DNA from: Sphingobacterium sp. N143
GTDB lineage: Bacteria > Bacteroidota > Bacteroidia > Sphingobacteriales > Sphingobacteriaceae
Reading direction: 5' to 3'
DNA length: 64,000 nucleotides
NCBI RefSeq assembly: GCF_030325625.1
Contig: NZ_JACAIS010000005.1
Location: 124,001 to 188,000 of the forward strand
Positions 17,228 through 24,535 of the stretch are shown here, piece after piece. The notes below the pieces were generated by a model that saw only the letters and a program-made list of their open reading frames with translations, had not been told where the DNA came from and did not search any database. The stretch's first letter is position 1. Each line of letters begins with the position of its first letter. The position numbers were made by a program, and so were the translations under genes.

Positions 17228-18673
17228 ATGGAACACACAAGAATAAAAGAATTATTGAATGCCACAGAATTTGGCAAAGAGGTCGTTGTTAAAGGTTGGG
17301 TAAGAACTTTCCGTAACAATCAATTTATAGCAATCAATGACGGTTCGTCAATCAATAATATTCAAGCAGTAGTAGATTTTGAAAATACACCTGAAGATGT
17401 CCTAAAACGGATCACTACCGGAGCGGCAGTTCGTGTAAAAGGTCAATTAATAGCATCATTGGGTAAGGGACAAAAAGTCGAAGTGAAGGCTTCAGAAGTC
17501 AGTATTATCGGAGATTCAGATCCAGAAAAATATCCTTTGCAGCCTAAGAAACATAGCTTAGAATTTCTGCGCGAAATAGCCCATTTGCGTTTCCGTACAG
17601 GTACTTTCAATGCCGTATTTAAAGTACGTAATGCACTGGCTTTTGCTGTACATAAATTTTTTCAGGAAAACGACTTTGTCTATATGCATACGCCGATCAT
17701 CACGGGTTCAGATGCTGAAGGTGCAGGTGAAATGTTTCAGGTGACGACCTTGGATCTAAACAATCCACCACGTAAAGAAAATGGCGACATCGATTTTAAA
17801 GAAGATTTCTTTGGCAAATCCACCAACCTGACTGTATCTGGTCAACTGGAAGGGGAACTAGGAGCCATGGCATTTGGAAATATCTATACTTTTGGCCCGA
17901 CATTTAGAGCTGAAAACTCCAATACGACCCGTCATTTGGCCGAATTCTGGATGATTGAACCAGAAATGGCTTTCTATGAATTGGAGGATAATATGGACTT
18001 GGCTGAAGCCTTGTTGAAGTACGTGATCAAATATGCCCTGGAAGCTTGTCCTGAGGAAATTGAATTTTTAAAAAACCGTTTACTGGAAGAAGAGAAATCA
18101 AAACCAGCAGCAGAGCGTTCTGAATTAAACTTAATAGAGAAGTTAAACTTTGTCCTGGAAAACAATTTTGAGCGGGTCACCTATACAGATGCAATTGAAA
18201 TATTAAAACGCAGCAAGCCAAACCAAAAGAAACAATTCAAGTATCTGATCGATGATTGGGGAGCTGACCTTCAATCGGAACACGAGCGTTACTTAGTGGA
18301 AAAGCACTTCAAAAAACCGGTTATATTAACGGATTATCCAAGAGAGATCAAATCTTTCTACATGAAACAGAATGCCCCTGATGCACAAGGACGTAATACA
18401 GTGCGTGCAATGGATATTCTTTTCCCAGGTATCGGTGAAATGGTTGGCGGCTCACAGCGAGAGGAAAATCTCGATCGCTTATTGGACCGTATGGCAGAAG
18501 TAGGTATCCCAGCAGAAGAAATGGAGTGGTTTTTGGATACTCGCCGCTTTGGGTCGGTACCACACTCAGGCTTTGGTGTAGGATTTGAACGATTGGTATT
18601 GTTTACGACAGGAATGACGAATATCCGCGATGTAATCCCATTCCCACGTACACCAAAAAATGCAGAATTTTAA
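17228..18673 (+). CDS. asnS: Asparaginyl-tRNA synthetase
   Basis: A 481-residue class IIb aminoacyl-tRNA synthetase. The N-terminal OB-fold anticodon domain includes [13 protein letters not shown] (about 18-30). The catalytic core has motif 2 with [21 protein letters not shown], recorded here in two parts as [12 protein letters not shown] and AEFWMIEPE. Motif 3 near the C-terminus is GFGVGFERL. An inserted lysine/glutamate-rich segment at about 280-330 is typical of bacterial AsnRS. The ATG at 17228 gives the standard [10 protein letters not shown] start; the frame extends upstream but only into the GC-rich element. An 18-base-pair perfect terminator follows. Confidence 0.95.
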   Translation: MEHTRIKELLNATEFGKEVVVKGWVRTFRNNQFIAINDGSSINNIQAVVDFENTPEDVLKRITTGAAVRVKGQLIASLGKGQKVEVKASEVSIIGDSDPEKYPLQPKKHSLEFLREIAHLRFRTGTFNAVFKVRNALAFAVHKFFQENDFVYMHTPIITGSDAEGAGEMFQVTTLDLNNPPRKENGDIDFKEDFFGKSTNLTVSGQLEGELGAMAFGNIYTFGPTFRAENSNTTRHLAEFWMIEPEMAFYELEDNMDLAEALLKYVIKYALEACPEEIEFLKNRLLEEEKSKPAAERSELNLIEKLNFVLENNFERVTYTDAIEILKRSKPNQKKQFKYLIDDWGADLQSEHERYLVEKHFKKPVILTDYPREIKSFYMKQNAPDAQGRNTVRAMDILFPGIGEMVGGSQREENLDRLLDRMAEVGIPAEEMEWFLDTRRFGSVPHSGFGVGFERLVLFTTGMTNIRDVIPFPRTPKNAEF

Positions 18674-18691
18674 TATCCTGAATTTTAAGAT

Positions 18692-18735
18692 AAAGAACAA
18701 CAGCCAAAACAAAATATTTTGGCTGTTGTTCTTTT
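18692..18735 (+). terminator. asnS terminator
   Basis: Two perfectly complementary 18-base arms (18692-18709 and 18717-18734) with a seven-base loop, ending in a short T run. One of the longest terminator stems in the window. Confidence 0.85.
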
Positions 18736-18761
18736 AGATATATAAGTAGCGGAAATAGGTT

Positions 18762-18811
18762 GGACCTGTGGCCTAATGGATAGTCAACCATAGGAACAAT
18801 TCCTGCTGAGG
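18762..18811 (+). pseudogene. Possible relic of a tRNA gene (arginine-like), anticodon arm missing
   Basis: The segment TGTGGCCTAATGGATAG (18768-18784) looks like the D-arm region of bacterial arginine tRNAs. About eight bases later AGGAACAATTCCTGCTG (18792-18808) resembles a degraded T-arm and acceptor start. The whole anticodon arm and variable loop are absent. It could not form a functional tRNA. It may be a decayed gene or a leftover from an integration event, or a chance match; the evidence is similarity by eye only. Confidence 0.25.
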
Positions 18812-18905
18812 ATTGAAAACTAAATCACATCTCTTGAACCGAACTTATGCACATATATTAAATAGGAAGTACAAAACTGTTCATCATCTTACTCAATACT
18901 GAAAA

Positions 18906-19526
18906 ATGCTTATCAAAATATATAACGACAATCCTAATCCAAAAGCAATAGCGCAAGCTGTCGACATTCTTCGACGCGGTGGGGTTATTATCTACCCTAC
19001 CGACACCGTATACGGTATAGGATGTGATATCACACAACAAAAAGCGATTGAACGTGTGTGTGAAATCAGAGGCTTAAAACCTGAAAAGGCAAACCTCTCT
19101 TTTATCTGTTATGACCTGACAGATATTTCGCAATACACCAAATCTTTTGACACTGCTGTATTCCGGGTATTAAAGAAAGCGCTGCCAGGGCCTTTTACAT
19201 TTATCTTCAATGCAACCACAAAAGTACCAAAACTACTGAGCTCCAAAAAGAAAACAGTGGGTATTCGTGTTCCCGACAATAATATTGTTCGGGAGGTCGT
19301 AAAACAACTAGGAAACCCTATTGTGACAACTTCTATCCATGATGAAGATGAAATCATTGAGTACTCCACGGATCCCGAATTGATCTACGAAAAATATCAG
19401 GATCTTGTGGATGCGGTTATCGATGGTGGCTATGGCGATAATGTTGCTTCAACCGTGGTTGATCTTACCGAAGGAACGTTCGAAGTTATCCGTGAAGGAA
19501 AAGGTGATCTAGAACAATACCTATAG
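18906..19526 (+). CDS. Sua5/YciO/YrdC-family protein (threonylcarbamoyl-AMP synthase-like)
   Basis: A 206-residue YrdC-domain protein. PTDTVYGIG at 31-39, KPEKANLSFIC near 58-68 (in place of the usual K-x-R-P) and an IRVPDN stretch mark the nucleotide/threonine-binding groove. TsaC/Sua5 makes threonylcarbamoyl-AMP for the t6A37 modification of ANN-decoding tRNAs. The length and the altered K-x-R motif are closer to YciO, whose role is less certain, so the enzyme activity is inferred. It reads toward the DnaA-box region. Confidence 0.85.
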   Translation: MLIKIYNDNPNPKAIAQAVDILRRGGVIIYPTDTVYGIGCDITQQKAIERVCEIRGLKPEKANLSFICYDLTDISQYTKSFDTAVFRVLKKALPGPFTFIFNATTKVPKLLSSKKKTVGIRVPDNNIVREVVKQLGNPIVTTSIHDEDEIIEYSTDPELIYEKYQDLVDAVIDGGYGDNVASTVVDLTEGTFEVIREGKGDLEQYL

Positions 19527-19589
19527 CCTACTGAAATCTAAATGCACAAATTATTGCGTGCCGCAGCTATTTTCTGGGCTGACCATGTT

Positions 19590-19900
19590 AATAATTTGTG
19601 TATAAGTTCACCATCCCTTGGGTTTACCAGCAACTTACTCACAAAAAATAGCACTTATACACATTGGCAATGTGGATAAGTACCCTTATTTTCAAAAAAC
19701 CGATTACTGGGCTGTGTATAAAAACACACTTATCAACATATAGATGTGGATAACGTACTTGACAATATTCAAAAACCCAAAGGGAATTGTGCAAAACTCC
19801 AGTGTTATCAACATATAAATGTGAACAACTTAAACGTAGTACTTTCCAACCTACAGTTTATGTTGATAACTGTTCACATATTAACATATATATGTGGAAA
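19590..19900. other. Candidate chromosomal replication origin (DnaA-box cluster)
   Basis: Five perfect matches to TTATNCACA occur within 157 bases: 19597-19605, 19655-19663, 19671-19679, 19713-19721 and 19745-19753. Three TTATCAACA near-matches lie at 19730-19738, 19805-19813 and 19861-19869. Chance would give about 0.01 perfect match in a region this size with equal base frequencies. A module made of TTATCAACA, six AT bases and an inverted TGTGGATAA-like box appears at 19730-19753 and again, degenerate, at 19805-19828. The right end (19875-19900) is very AT-rich and could be the unwinding element. dciA (helicase loader) and recF lie about 1 kb away. The region is intergenic between converging genes. 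Confidence 0.75.
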
Positions 19901-19901
19901 C

Positions 19902-20336
19902 TCAAGCAACCATTTCAACACGTTGCTTGATAGCCATATTAAAAAGTTCAAATCCTTTTTTAGTTTCTAATAGTAACTGACCAAAGAAAGGAATGAGCAG
20001 GCCCGAAAAAATTTCTCCCTGAATCAACCTTACCTGATCCGCCCCTGCTTGCTCCAATCTGAAATAATGCTCGCCATCAAAAATTCCCGGAAGAATCAGA
20101 TTCCCTTTCCAGCGCAGCTCACGATCAGCATCAATGCATAAAAAGCGTGGATTCATTGTTATTTTAAAACCATTCGGTTGTTCCAGCCTAACTTTGCACC
20201 GTTTACCTACCGCCGGTTTTCCATCAAAAGCTTTTATTGTCGGGCTCCATAATGGATAAGCGCTGAAATCCACCAATACGTTCCAAACCTGTTCCAGGGA
20301 TGCATCTAGCGTAATCATTGTTTCGATCTTCTTCAT
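19902..20336 (-). CDS. SRPBCC-family (START-like) protein
   Basis: A 144-residue protein of the polyketide cyclase/SRPBCC fold. It has the typical opening IETMITLDASLEQVWNVLVD (3-22), then FSAYPLWSPTIKAFDG, and a long C-terminal helix ending FELFNMAIKQRVE. Such proteins bind hydrophobic ligands in a deep cavity; ligand and function are unknown here. The ATG complement at 20334-20336 was taken because the longer frame begins with TTG and adds an unrelated stretch. It stands alone beside the DnaA-box region. Confidence 0.8.
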   Translation of the reverse strand: MKKIETMITLDASLEQVWNVLVDFSAYPLWSPTIKAFDGKPAVGKRCKVRLEQPNGFKITMNPRFLCIDADRELRWKGNLILPGIFDGEHYFRLEQAGADQVRLIQGEIFSGLLIPFFGQLLLETKKGFELFNMAIKQRVEMVA

Positions 20337-20641
20337 TGACAAAAAATTATTTAAGATAATACATTTTTCCAAAGGCAAAATATGATGTTTGCTAATCTAT
20401 GCATGTTTAATAACATGAAATAAACTATACCTCATAAGAGGTAGTTTCAGCGTGGAGATCATAATAAACATGTCCATATGCAAGCAGATATTTTGACTCA
20501 GCCTCTATGTAAAGAGGATGGTGTAAATTCCCCTTTCTTAAATTCAACCTGCTCAAAACTTACAGATAATTTAGCACTAACGCTTTCGGGCAATGGGAAT
20601 AGGTTTTAAAATAACTGGTTAAACATAGGCTTAGAAAAATT

Positions 20642-20968
20642 CTATAAGATCACAACTTCTTCAATAATGACATGACCCACATATTCATTCACTCTTCCTA
20701 AGATCTGCTTACGCATCAGGGCAAGCTCATTTTTGATAACTGCGGATTCTACCCGCACAAAAAGTTTTTTATCACGTACATATAATTGCTGGGTACGATT
20801 GGCAATTGCTTTACCGATCAGCTGGGGCCAAACAGAAGCTATTGAAGTCTCATCAAATTTACGGCGAAGCTTATATGCTTCTAAAAGACGTTCTACTCCT
20901 TGTTTAATAGTCATATCATCACTTGACCGAATAAATTCCAGACCTTTTTTGGGTTGTTTCTTATACAT
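20642..20968 (-). CDS. DUF721/DciA-type replicative helicase operator
   Basis: A 108-residue protein matching the DUF721 family: MTIKQGVERLLEAYKLRRKF, then SIASVWPQLIGKAIANRT, and a C-terminal beta region with VRVESAVIKNELALM. DciA is known in other bacteria to load or recruit the DnaB helicase at the origin where DnaC is missing. The gene overlaps the end of recF by eight bases on the same strand, so the two are translationally coupled. Its position about 1 kb from the DnaA-box cluster fits a replication-start role. Assignment to DciA is by family; activity is inferred. Confidence 0.85.
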   Translation of the reverse strand: MYKKQPKKGLEFIRSSDDMTIKQGVERLLEAYKLRRKFDETSIASVWPQLIGKAIANRTQQLYVRDKKLFVRVESAVIKNELALMRKQILGRVNEYVGHVIIEEVVIL

Positions 20969-22064
20969 TCACATGTCCTCCTTCGATCTCAAAGATACGC
21001 ACAGGACGGTTGATTTCGTCAAAGATTCGTTGAATTCTTTTTGAGTCCGTATCAGTCAAAAAAATCTGCCCAAAATCATCCGCAGAGACCATCTGCATTA
21101 ATTTATGCGTCCGGCGGTCATCCAACTTATCAAAAATATCATCCAGCAACAACAAAGGCTTAAAACCTTTTTTCTGCTGTAAATAGGAATATTGAGCTAA
21201 TTTTAAAGCAATTAAAAATGATTTTTGTTGCCCCTGAGAACCAAACTTCTTCAAAGGCATACCACCATGGATGGTAAAAATCAGATCGTCTTTATGAATG
21301 CCTTGGCTCGTACGTTCCAGGATACGGTCACGCTCCAGATTTTTCTCAAGAATATTCAGAAAGGAGTCTACCATCAATGGTGATTCGTACTGGAGCTGGA
21401 CGGCCTCAGCATCTTCCGTCAAAAATTGATAGTGCCGTTCAAATTCTGGCTGAAATTCCTCCATAAACGTACTTCTTTTCTGAAAGATCGTATTTCCTAC
21501 TTCTTCCAATTGAAAATTAAGAATTTCGATTAAACCGAGATCCAATACGCTTGTCTGTCTGGCCTGCTTAAGTAAGCTGTTCCTTTGGTTCAGGAACTTG
21601 TTGTAAATGATTAAGGTATCTAAATACTTATTGTCCGTCTGCGAAATTACATTGTCCACAAACTTCCTTCTTTCCTCACTACCATCCGTAACAATGATAC
21701 TGTCATTAGGTGATATCATGACCAGTGGGAATAAACCGATGTGGTCAGCCAATCGGGGATAATCCTTTTTATTTTTTTTGAACTGCTTTTTTTGGTTTTT
21801 TTTTAGGCTACAGGAGATCACATCACTGTTTGACTCTTTATCAAATTCACCCTGGACCATGAACCAGTCATTACCTGATTTGATATGCTGTGAATCAATA
21901 GGATTAAAATAGCTCTTACACAATGACAAATAGTGAATGGCATCCAAAAGATTAGTTTTGCCAACCCCATTGTGCCCCGTAAAAGCGTTTACTTCAGGAA
22001 GAAATTCTAAGGATGATTCCGTGTAGTTTTTGAAATTTAGAACAGAAAGTTGCTTAAGCCACAT
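20961..22064 (-). CDS. recF: DNA replication and repair protein RecF
   Basis: A 367-residue SMC-like ATPase. Walker A is GHNGVGKT at 30-37, the ABC-type signature FGSQGQQKS starts at 274, and Walker B LLLLDD is at 304-309. RecF with RecO and RecR loads RecA at gaps in single-stranded DNA at stalled forks. The start MWLKQLSVLNFKNY is the standard RecF beginning. A TATCTTTG box ends four bases before the ATG, suggesting a leaderless transcript covering recF and dciA. recF is commonly found near dnaA/dnaN or oriC; here the DnaA boxes are nearby while dnaA and dnaN are not. Confidence 0.95.
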   Translation of the reverse strand: MWLKQLSVLNFKNYTESSLEFLPEVNAFTGHNGVGKTNLLDAIHYLSLCKSYFNPIDSQHIKSGNDWFMVQGEFDKESNSDVISCSLKKNQKKQFKKNKKDYPRLADHIGLFPLVMISPNDSIIVTDGSEERRKFVDNVISQTDNKYLDTLIIYNKFLNQRNSLLKQARQTSVLDLGLIEILNFQLEEVGNTIFQKRSTFMEEFQPEFERHYQFLTEDAEAVQLQYESPLMVDSFLNILEKNLERDRILERTSQGIHKDDLIFTIHGGMPLKKFGSQGQQKSFLIALKLAQYSYLQQKKGFKPLLLLDDIFDKLDDRRTHKLMQMVSADDFGQIFLTDTDSKRIQRIFDEINRPVRIFEIEGGHVNV

Positions 22065-22068
22065 AGCA

Positions 22069-22076
22069 CAAAGATA
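22069..22076 (-). promoter_or_regulatory. -7 box (TATCTTTG) four bases before recF
   Basis: A perfect TAnnTTTG on the minus strand, separated from the recF ATG by four bases, as at lolD and tilS. Confidence 0.5.
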
Positions 22077-22098
22077 CGCTATTTGGGATGCTAAAAAA

Positions 22099-22413
22099 TT
22101 ATTTTATTTCCTCAAAATCGACAAATTCACCTGCTGTTTCCGTGCCCTTACGTTCCGGTGCATCTTTAGGTGGAACATAATCAACTTTGATTTTGCCTTC
22201 AGGTTGAGATCTTTTACTTTCTTGCTGTCCCTGTCCGGTAAACTCATAATAAAAAGTCCCCCCTTGCCCACTATATGCTCCACCTTGTTGTTGCGCTTTT
22301 TTCATCAGCTTCTCAGCAGCCTTACGCATTGCAAATGGTAAAAATAATCGAAATAAGAATCTTACTACAAAGTAAACAGCAAATGTAATAAGTATAAATT
22401 TTAAAAATGCCAT
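22099..22413 (-). CDS. DUF4834-family small membrane protein
   Basis: A 104-residue protein with one N-terminal membrane segment (about 4-26). A basic amphipathic stretch AMRKAAEKLMKKAQQQ, a Gly/Gln-rich linker and an acidic tail ending AGEFVDFEEIK follow. This architecture, including a short GKIKVDYVPPK motif before the tail, fits DUF4834 of Bacteroidota, whose function is unknown. It lies just upstream of recF on the same strand, and the gap holds the recF promoter box. Confidence 0.75.
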   Translation of the reverse strand: MAFLKFILITFAVYFVVRFLFRLFLPFAMRKAAEKLMKKAQQQGGAYSGQGGTFYYEFTGQGQQESKRSQPEGKIKVDYVPPKDAPERKGTETAGEFVDFEEIK

Positions 22414-22502
22414 AATGAATTCGTTGCTATTTTCTCAAATTTAACCAATAACTCGATAAAATGTTGTCTTTAAATTGTCAGATAAGAAATTATTAACAAT
22501 TT

Positions 22503-22997
22503 TTAAGACTTTCCCAATTTTCCTCTGGCTTCCATAATCACCCGAAACAGTTCCTCCTGACGTTGTGTTCCCAGGACATAAGTCAAGCCATCTTTATCGG
22601 TTAAGTATACTGCGTTTTTGCCCCCAGCAAAGAATTTTATTTTCCCTTTGCTGTGAAGGTTATAGACCGGGTTATTAAAAAAGAATGTACTATAAGGTGC
22701 TATTTCAACCTGCGTAATGGATGCTAAATCTATTTTTACAACCCGGGTTGACCATAGTCCACTGATCAGGATATGATCTTGCAATACCTCCGTTCGAAAT
22801 AACACCATATACATCATGATAATGGATGTGATGATGATACCAACGCCCACAATAAAGAACAGCTGGCTCGAGATTAAATGATCCAAATTCAGATAAAATG
22901 CCGTAAAACAGAACAGGACAAGCACCAAACGGACGCTTATCCAAACACGGTCACGTCCCAGGTATTGATTTTCCGAATAAAGTACACCTTCTTTCAT
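22503..22997 (-). CDS. PH-domain-like membrane protein
   Basis: A 164-residue protein. Two adjacent membrane helices (about 20-38 and 45-67) come first, then a compact beta-rich domain with VLQDHILISGLWSTRVVKID and a long C-terminal helix. The pattern resembles the bacterial PH (bPH) domain proteins YdbS/YcxX-like or EbsA-like, which are of unknown function. It lies upstream of DUF4834 on the same strand, 89 bases away. No enzymatic motif is visible. Confidence 0.65.
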   Translation of the reverse strand: MKEGVLYSENQYLGRDRVWISVRLVLVLFCFTAFYLNLDHLISSQLFFIVGVGIIITSIIMMYMVLFRTEVLQDHILISGLWSTRVVKIDLASITQVEIAPYSTFFFNNPVYNLHSKGKIKFFAGGKNAVYLTDKDGLTYVLGTQRQEELFRVIMEARGKLGKS

Positions 22998-23149
22998 TTA
23001 TTTTAATATTGAGATTTTAGCATGGAGACTGGGCCTTACAAGCTTTCAGTTTACTTTTCAAATATGATTTTATAACTTGATTGCATATCCACTATCTTTA
23101 TAGCCTCTTGTCAATTAATGTCCCCCTATTGGAGGCTACTTTTGATTAC

Positions 23150-24481
23150 TTAATCAGTTTTGCAAACTAAAGTAAGGACTTTTTTTGTATTGGCGGTAAT
23201 CTTATAACGATTGTCCATACGATAATTGGCCACCCACAAAATATCGCCATTTCCGTTGACAACAATTGGAATATTTTCCTTCTCAAATAAACTGATCTTT
23301 TTATTAATAAAAAAGTCACTCAACTTTTTCCTTCCTTCCATACCTAAAGGATAAAAGCTATCCCCGATCTTCCAGGAGCGTATGGTCAATGGAAACACGA
23401 GTAGGTCATAATCAAATTTTGCTGTTGCATTATTACGGACAATCGAGACATCTGTGGATATTGCAGCATGGAAACAATACTGCTTCCATTCAACTGTAGA
23501 TGTTTCTGAAGTCACCAGGGCTTCGTCGGAAGAAATAAACTCTTTTTCCCGAATAAAAAGCTCATTTCTATCCAAAAGCATATGATAACAATCCGATTGA
23601 AAGATACGTCCCGATTCTTTTGTCCAGGACTGTTGTAAATCACTTAGCACAGCTTTGGAAAAATTAAACGCGGCAAACAGCTCATACAACAGCGGCAGAT
23701 TATCCAGATATTCTTCCAGGTCTTCTTTGCGAACGAGCCATCCTTCATCCATGGGCAAAAAGAGCTTCTTCCGAATCGGTTCAATAAATTGCTGCAATAG
23801 CTGGTACGATTCTTTAAAATGTGTGATATTCTGCTCGAATATTTGCTCAAAATCTGGCTGTAGTTTTTTAAAATGTGGAATGATATCAATCCTTATTTTA
23901 TTTCGGGCATACTTGGTGGAAAAATTAGACTGGTCATCCCGATACGTGATGGCGTATTCTTTAACATAGTATTCGATTTCGCTGGCTTTTAAAAATAAAA
24001 GCGGGCGAATGATGCGGTCACGCACAGGAAGGATGCCCTGAAGGCCCTGAAGACCAGTTCCACGTGAAAGGTTAAGTAATACTGTTTCAATATGATCGTT
24101 AAGATGTTGAGCGACAGCAATCCGGTCAAAATGCAATTCATCTCGCAGTTGCTCGAACCATGTGTAACGAAGCTCACGGGCAGCCATCTGAATGGAGATC
24201 TGTCTTTCCCTGGCATAGCTTATCGTGTCGAAGTGATTCACAAATATTGGAATCCCATTTTCTGCTGCAAACCGCCGGACTAAAGCTTCATCAAGTTCGG
24301 AATCTTCGCCCCGCAATTGAAAATTACAGTGTGCGATTGCAATTGTGAAACCTGCCTTTGCAAATAAATGTGCCATCAGCATCGAATCCTTCCCGCCACT
24401 TACTGTAAGCAATATTTTCTCTTGAGGCATCATTAAATGCTCCTTTTCAATATAACCCAATAATCTTTCCAGCACATTCAT
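23150..24481 (-). CDS. tilS: tRNA(Ile)-lysidine synthetase
   Basis: A 443-residue N-type ATP pyrophosphatase. The PP-loop SGGKDS is at 28-33, with AHCNFQLRGEDSELDE after it and the HLNDHIETVLLNLSRGTGLQGL region mid-domain. The C-terminal TilS substrate domain includes IGDSFYPLGMEGRKKLSDFF, the typical tRNA-contacting stretch. TilS converts C34 of the CAU-anticodon isoleucine tRNA to lysidine, which switches it to AUA decoding and is essential. It is divergent from the OstA-like gene, with a 54-base gap holding its TAACTTTG box four bases before the ATG. Confidence 0.95.
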   Translation of the reverse strand: MNVLERLLGYIEKEHLMMPQEKILLTVSGGKDSMLMAHLFAKAGFTIAIAHCNFQLRGEDSELDEALVRRFAAENGIPIFVNHFDTISYARERQISIQMAARELRYTWFEQLRDELHFDRIAVAQHLNDHIETVLLNLSRGTGLQGLQGILPVRDRIIRPLLFLKASEIEYYVKEYAITYRDDQSNFSTKYARNKIRIDIIPHFKKLQPDFEQIFEQNITHFKESYQLLQQFIEPIRKKLFLPMDEGWLVRKEDLEEYLDNLPLLYELFAAFNFSKAVLSDLQQSWTKESGRIFQSDCYHMLLDRNELFIREKEFISSDEALVTSETSTVEWKQYCFHAAISTDVSIVRNNATAKFDYDLLVFPLTIRSWKIGDSFYPLGMEGRKKLSDFFINKKISLFEKENIPIVVNGNGDILWVANYRMDNRYKITANTKKVLTLVCKTD

Positions 24482-24485
24482 ACAA

Positions 24486-24493
24486 CAAAGTTA
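24486..24493 (-). promoter_or_regulatory. -7 box (TAACTTTG) four bases before tilS
   Basis: A perfect TAnnTTTG on the minus strand with a four-base gap to the ATG, matching lolD and recF. Confidence 0.5.
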
Positions 24494-24535
24494 CGGTATA
24501 TTTTGTCTGAATGATAAATTCAGATCTTAAAATTT

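Noticed and set aside
20400-20540. Two short hairpins between the SRPBCC and dciA genes
   Set aside because: TACCTC/GAGGTA and CCTCT/AGAGG stems are short, lack T runs and have no conserved features; chance is sufficient.
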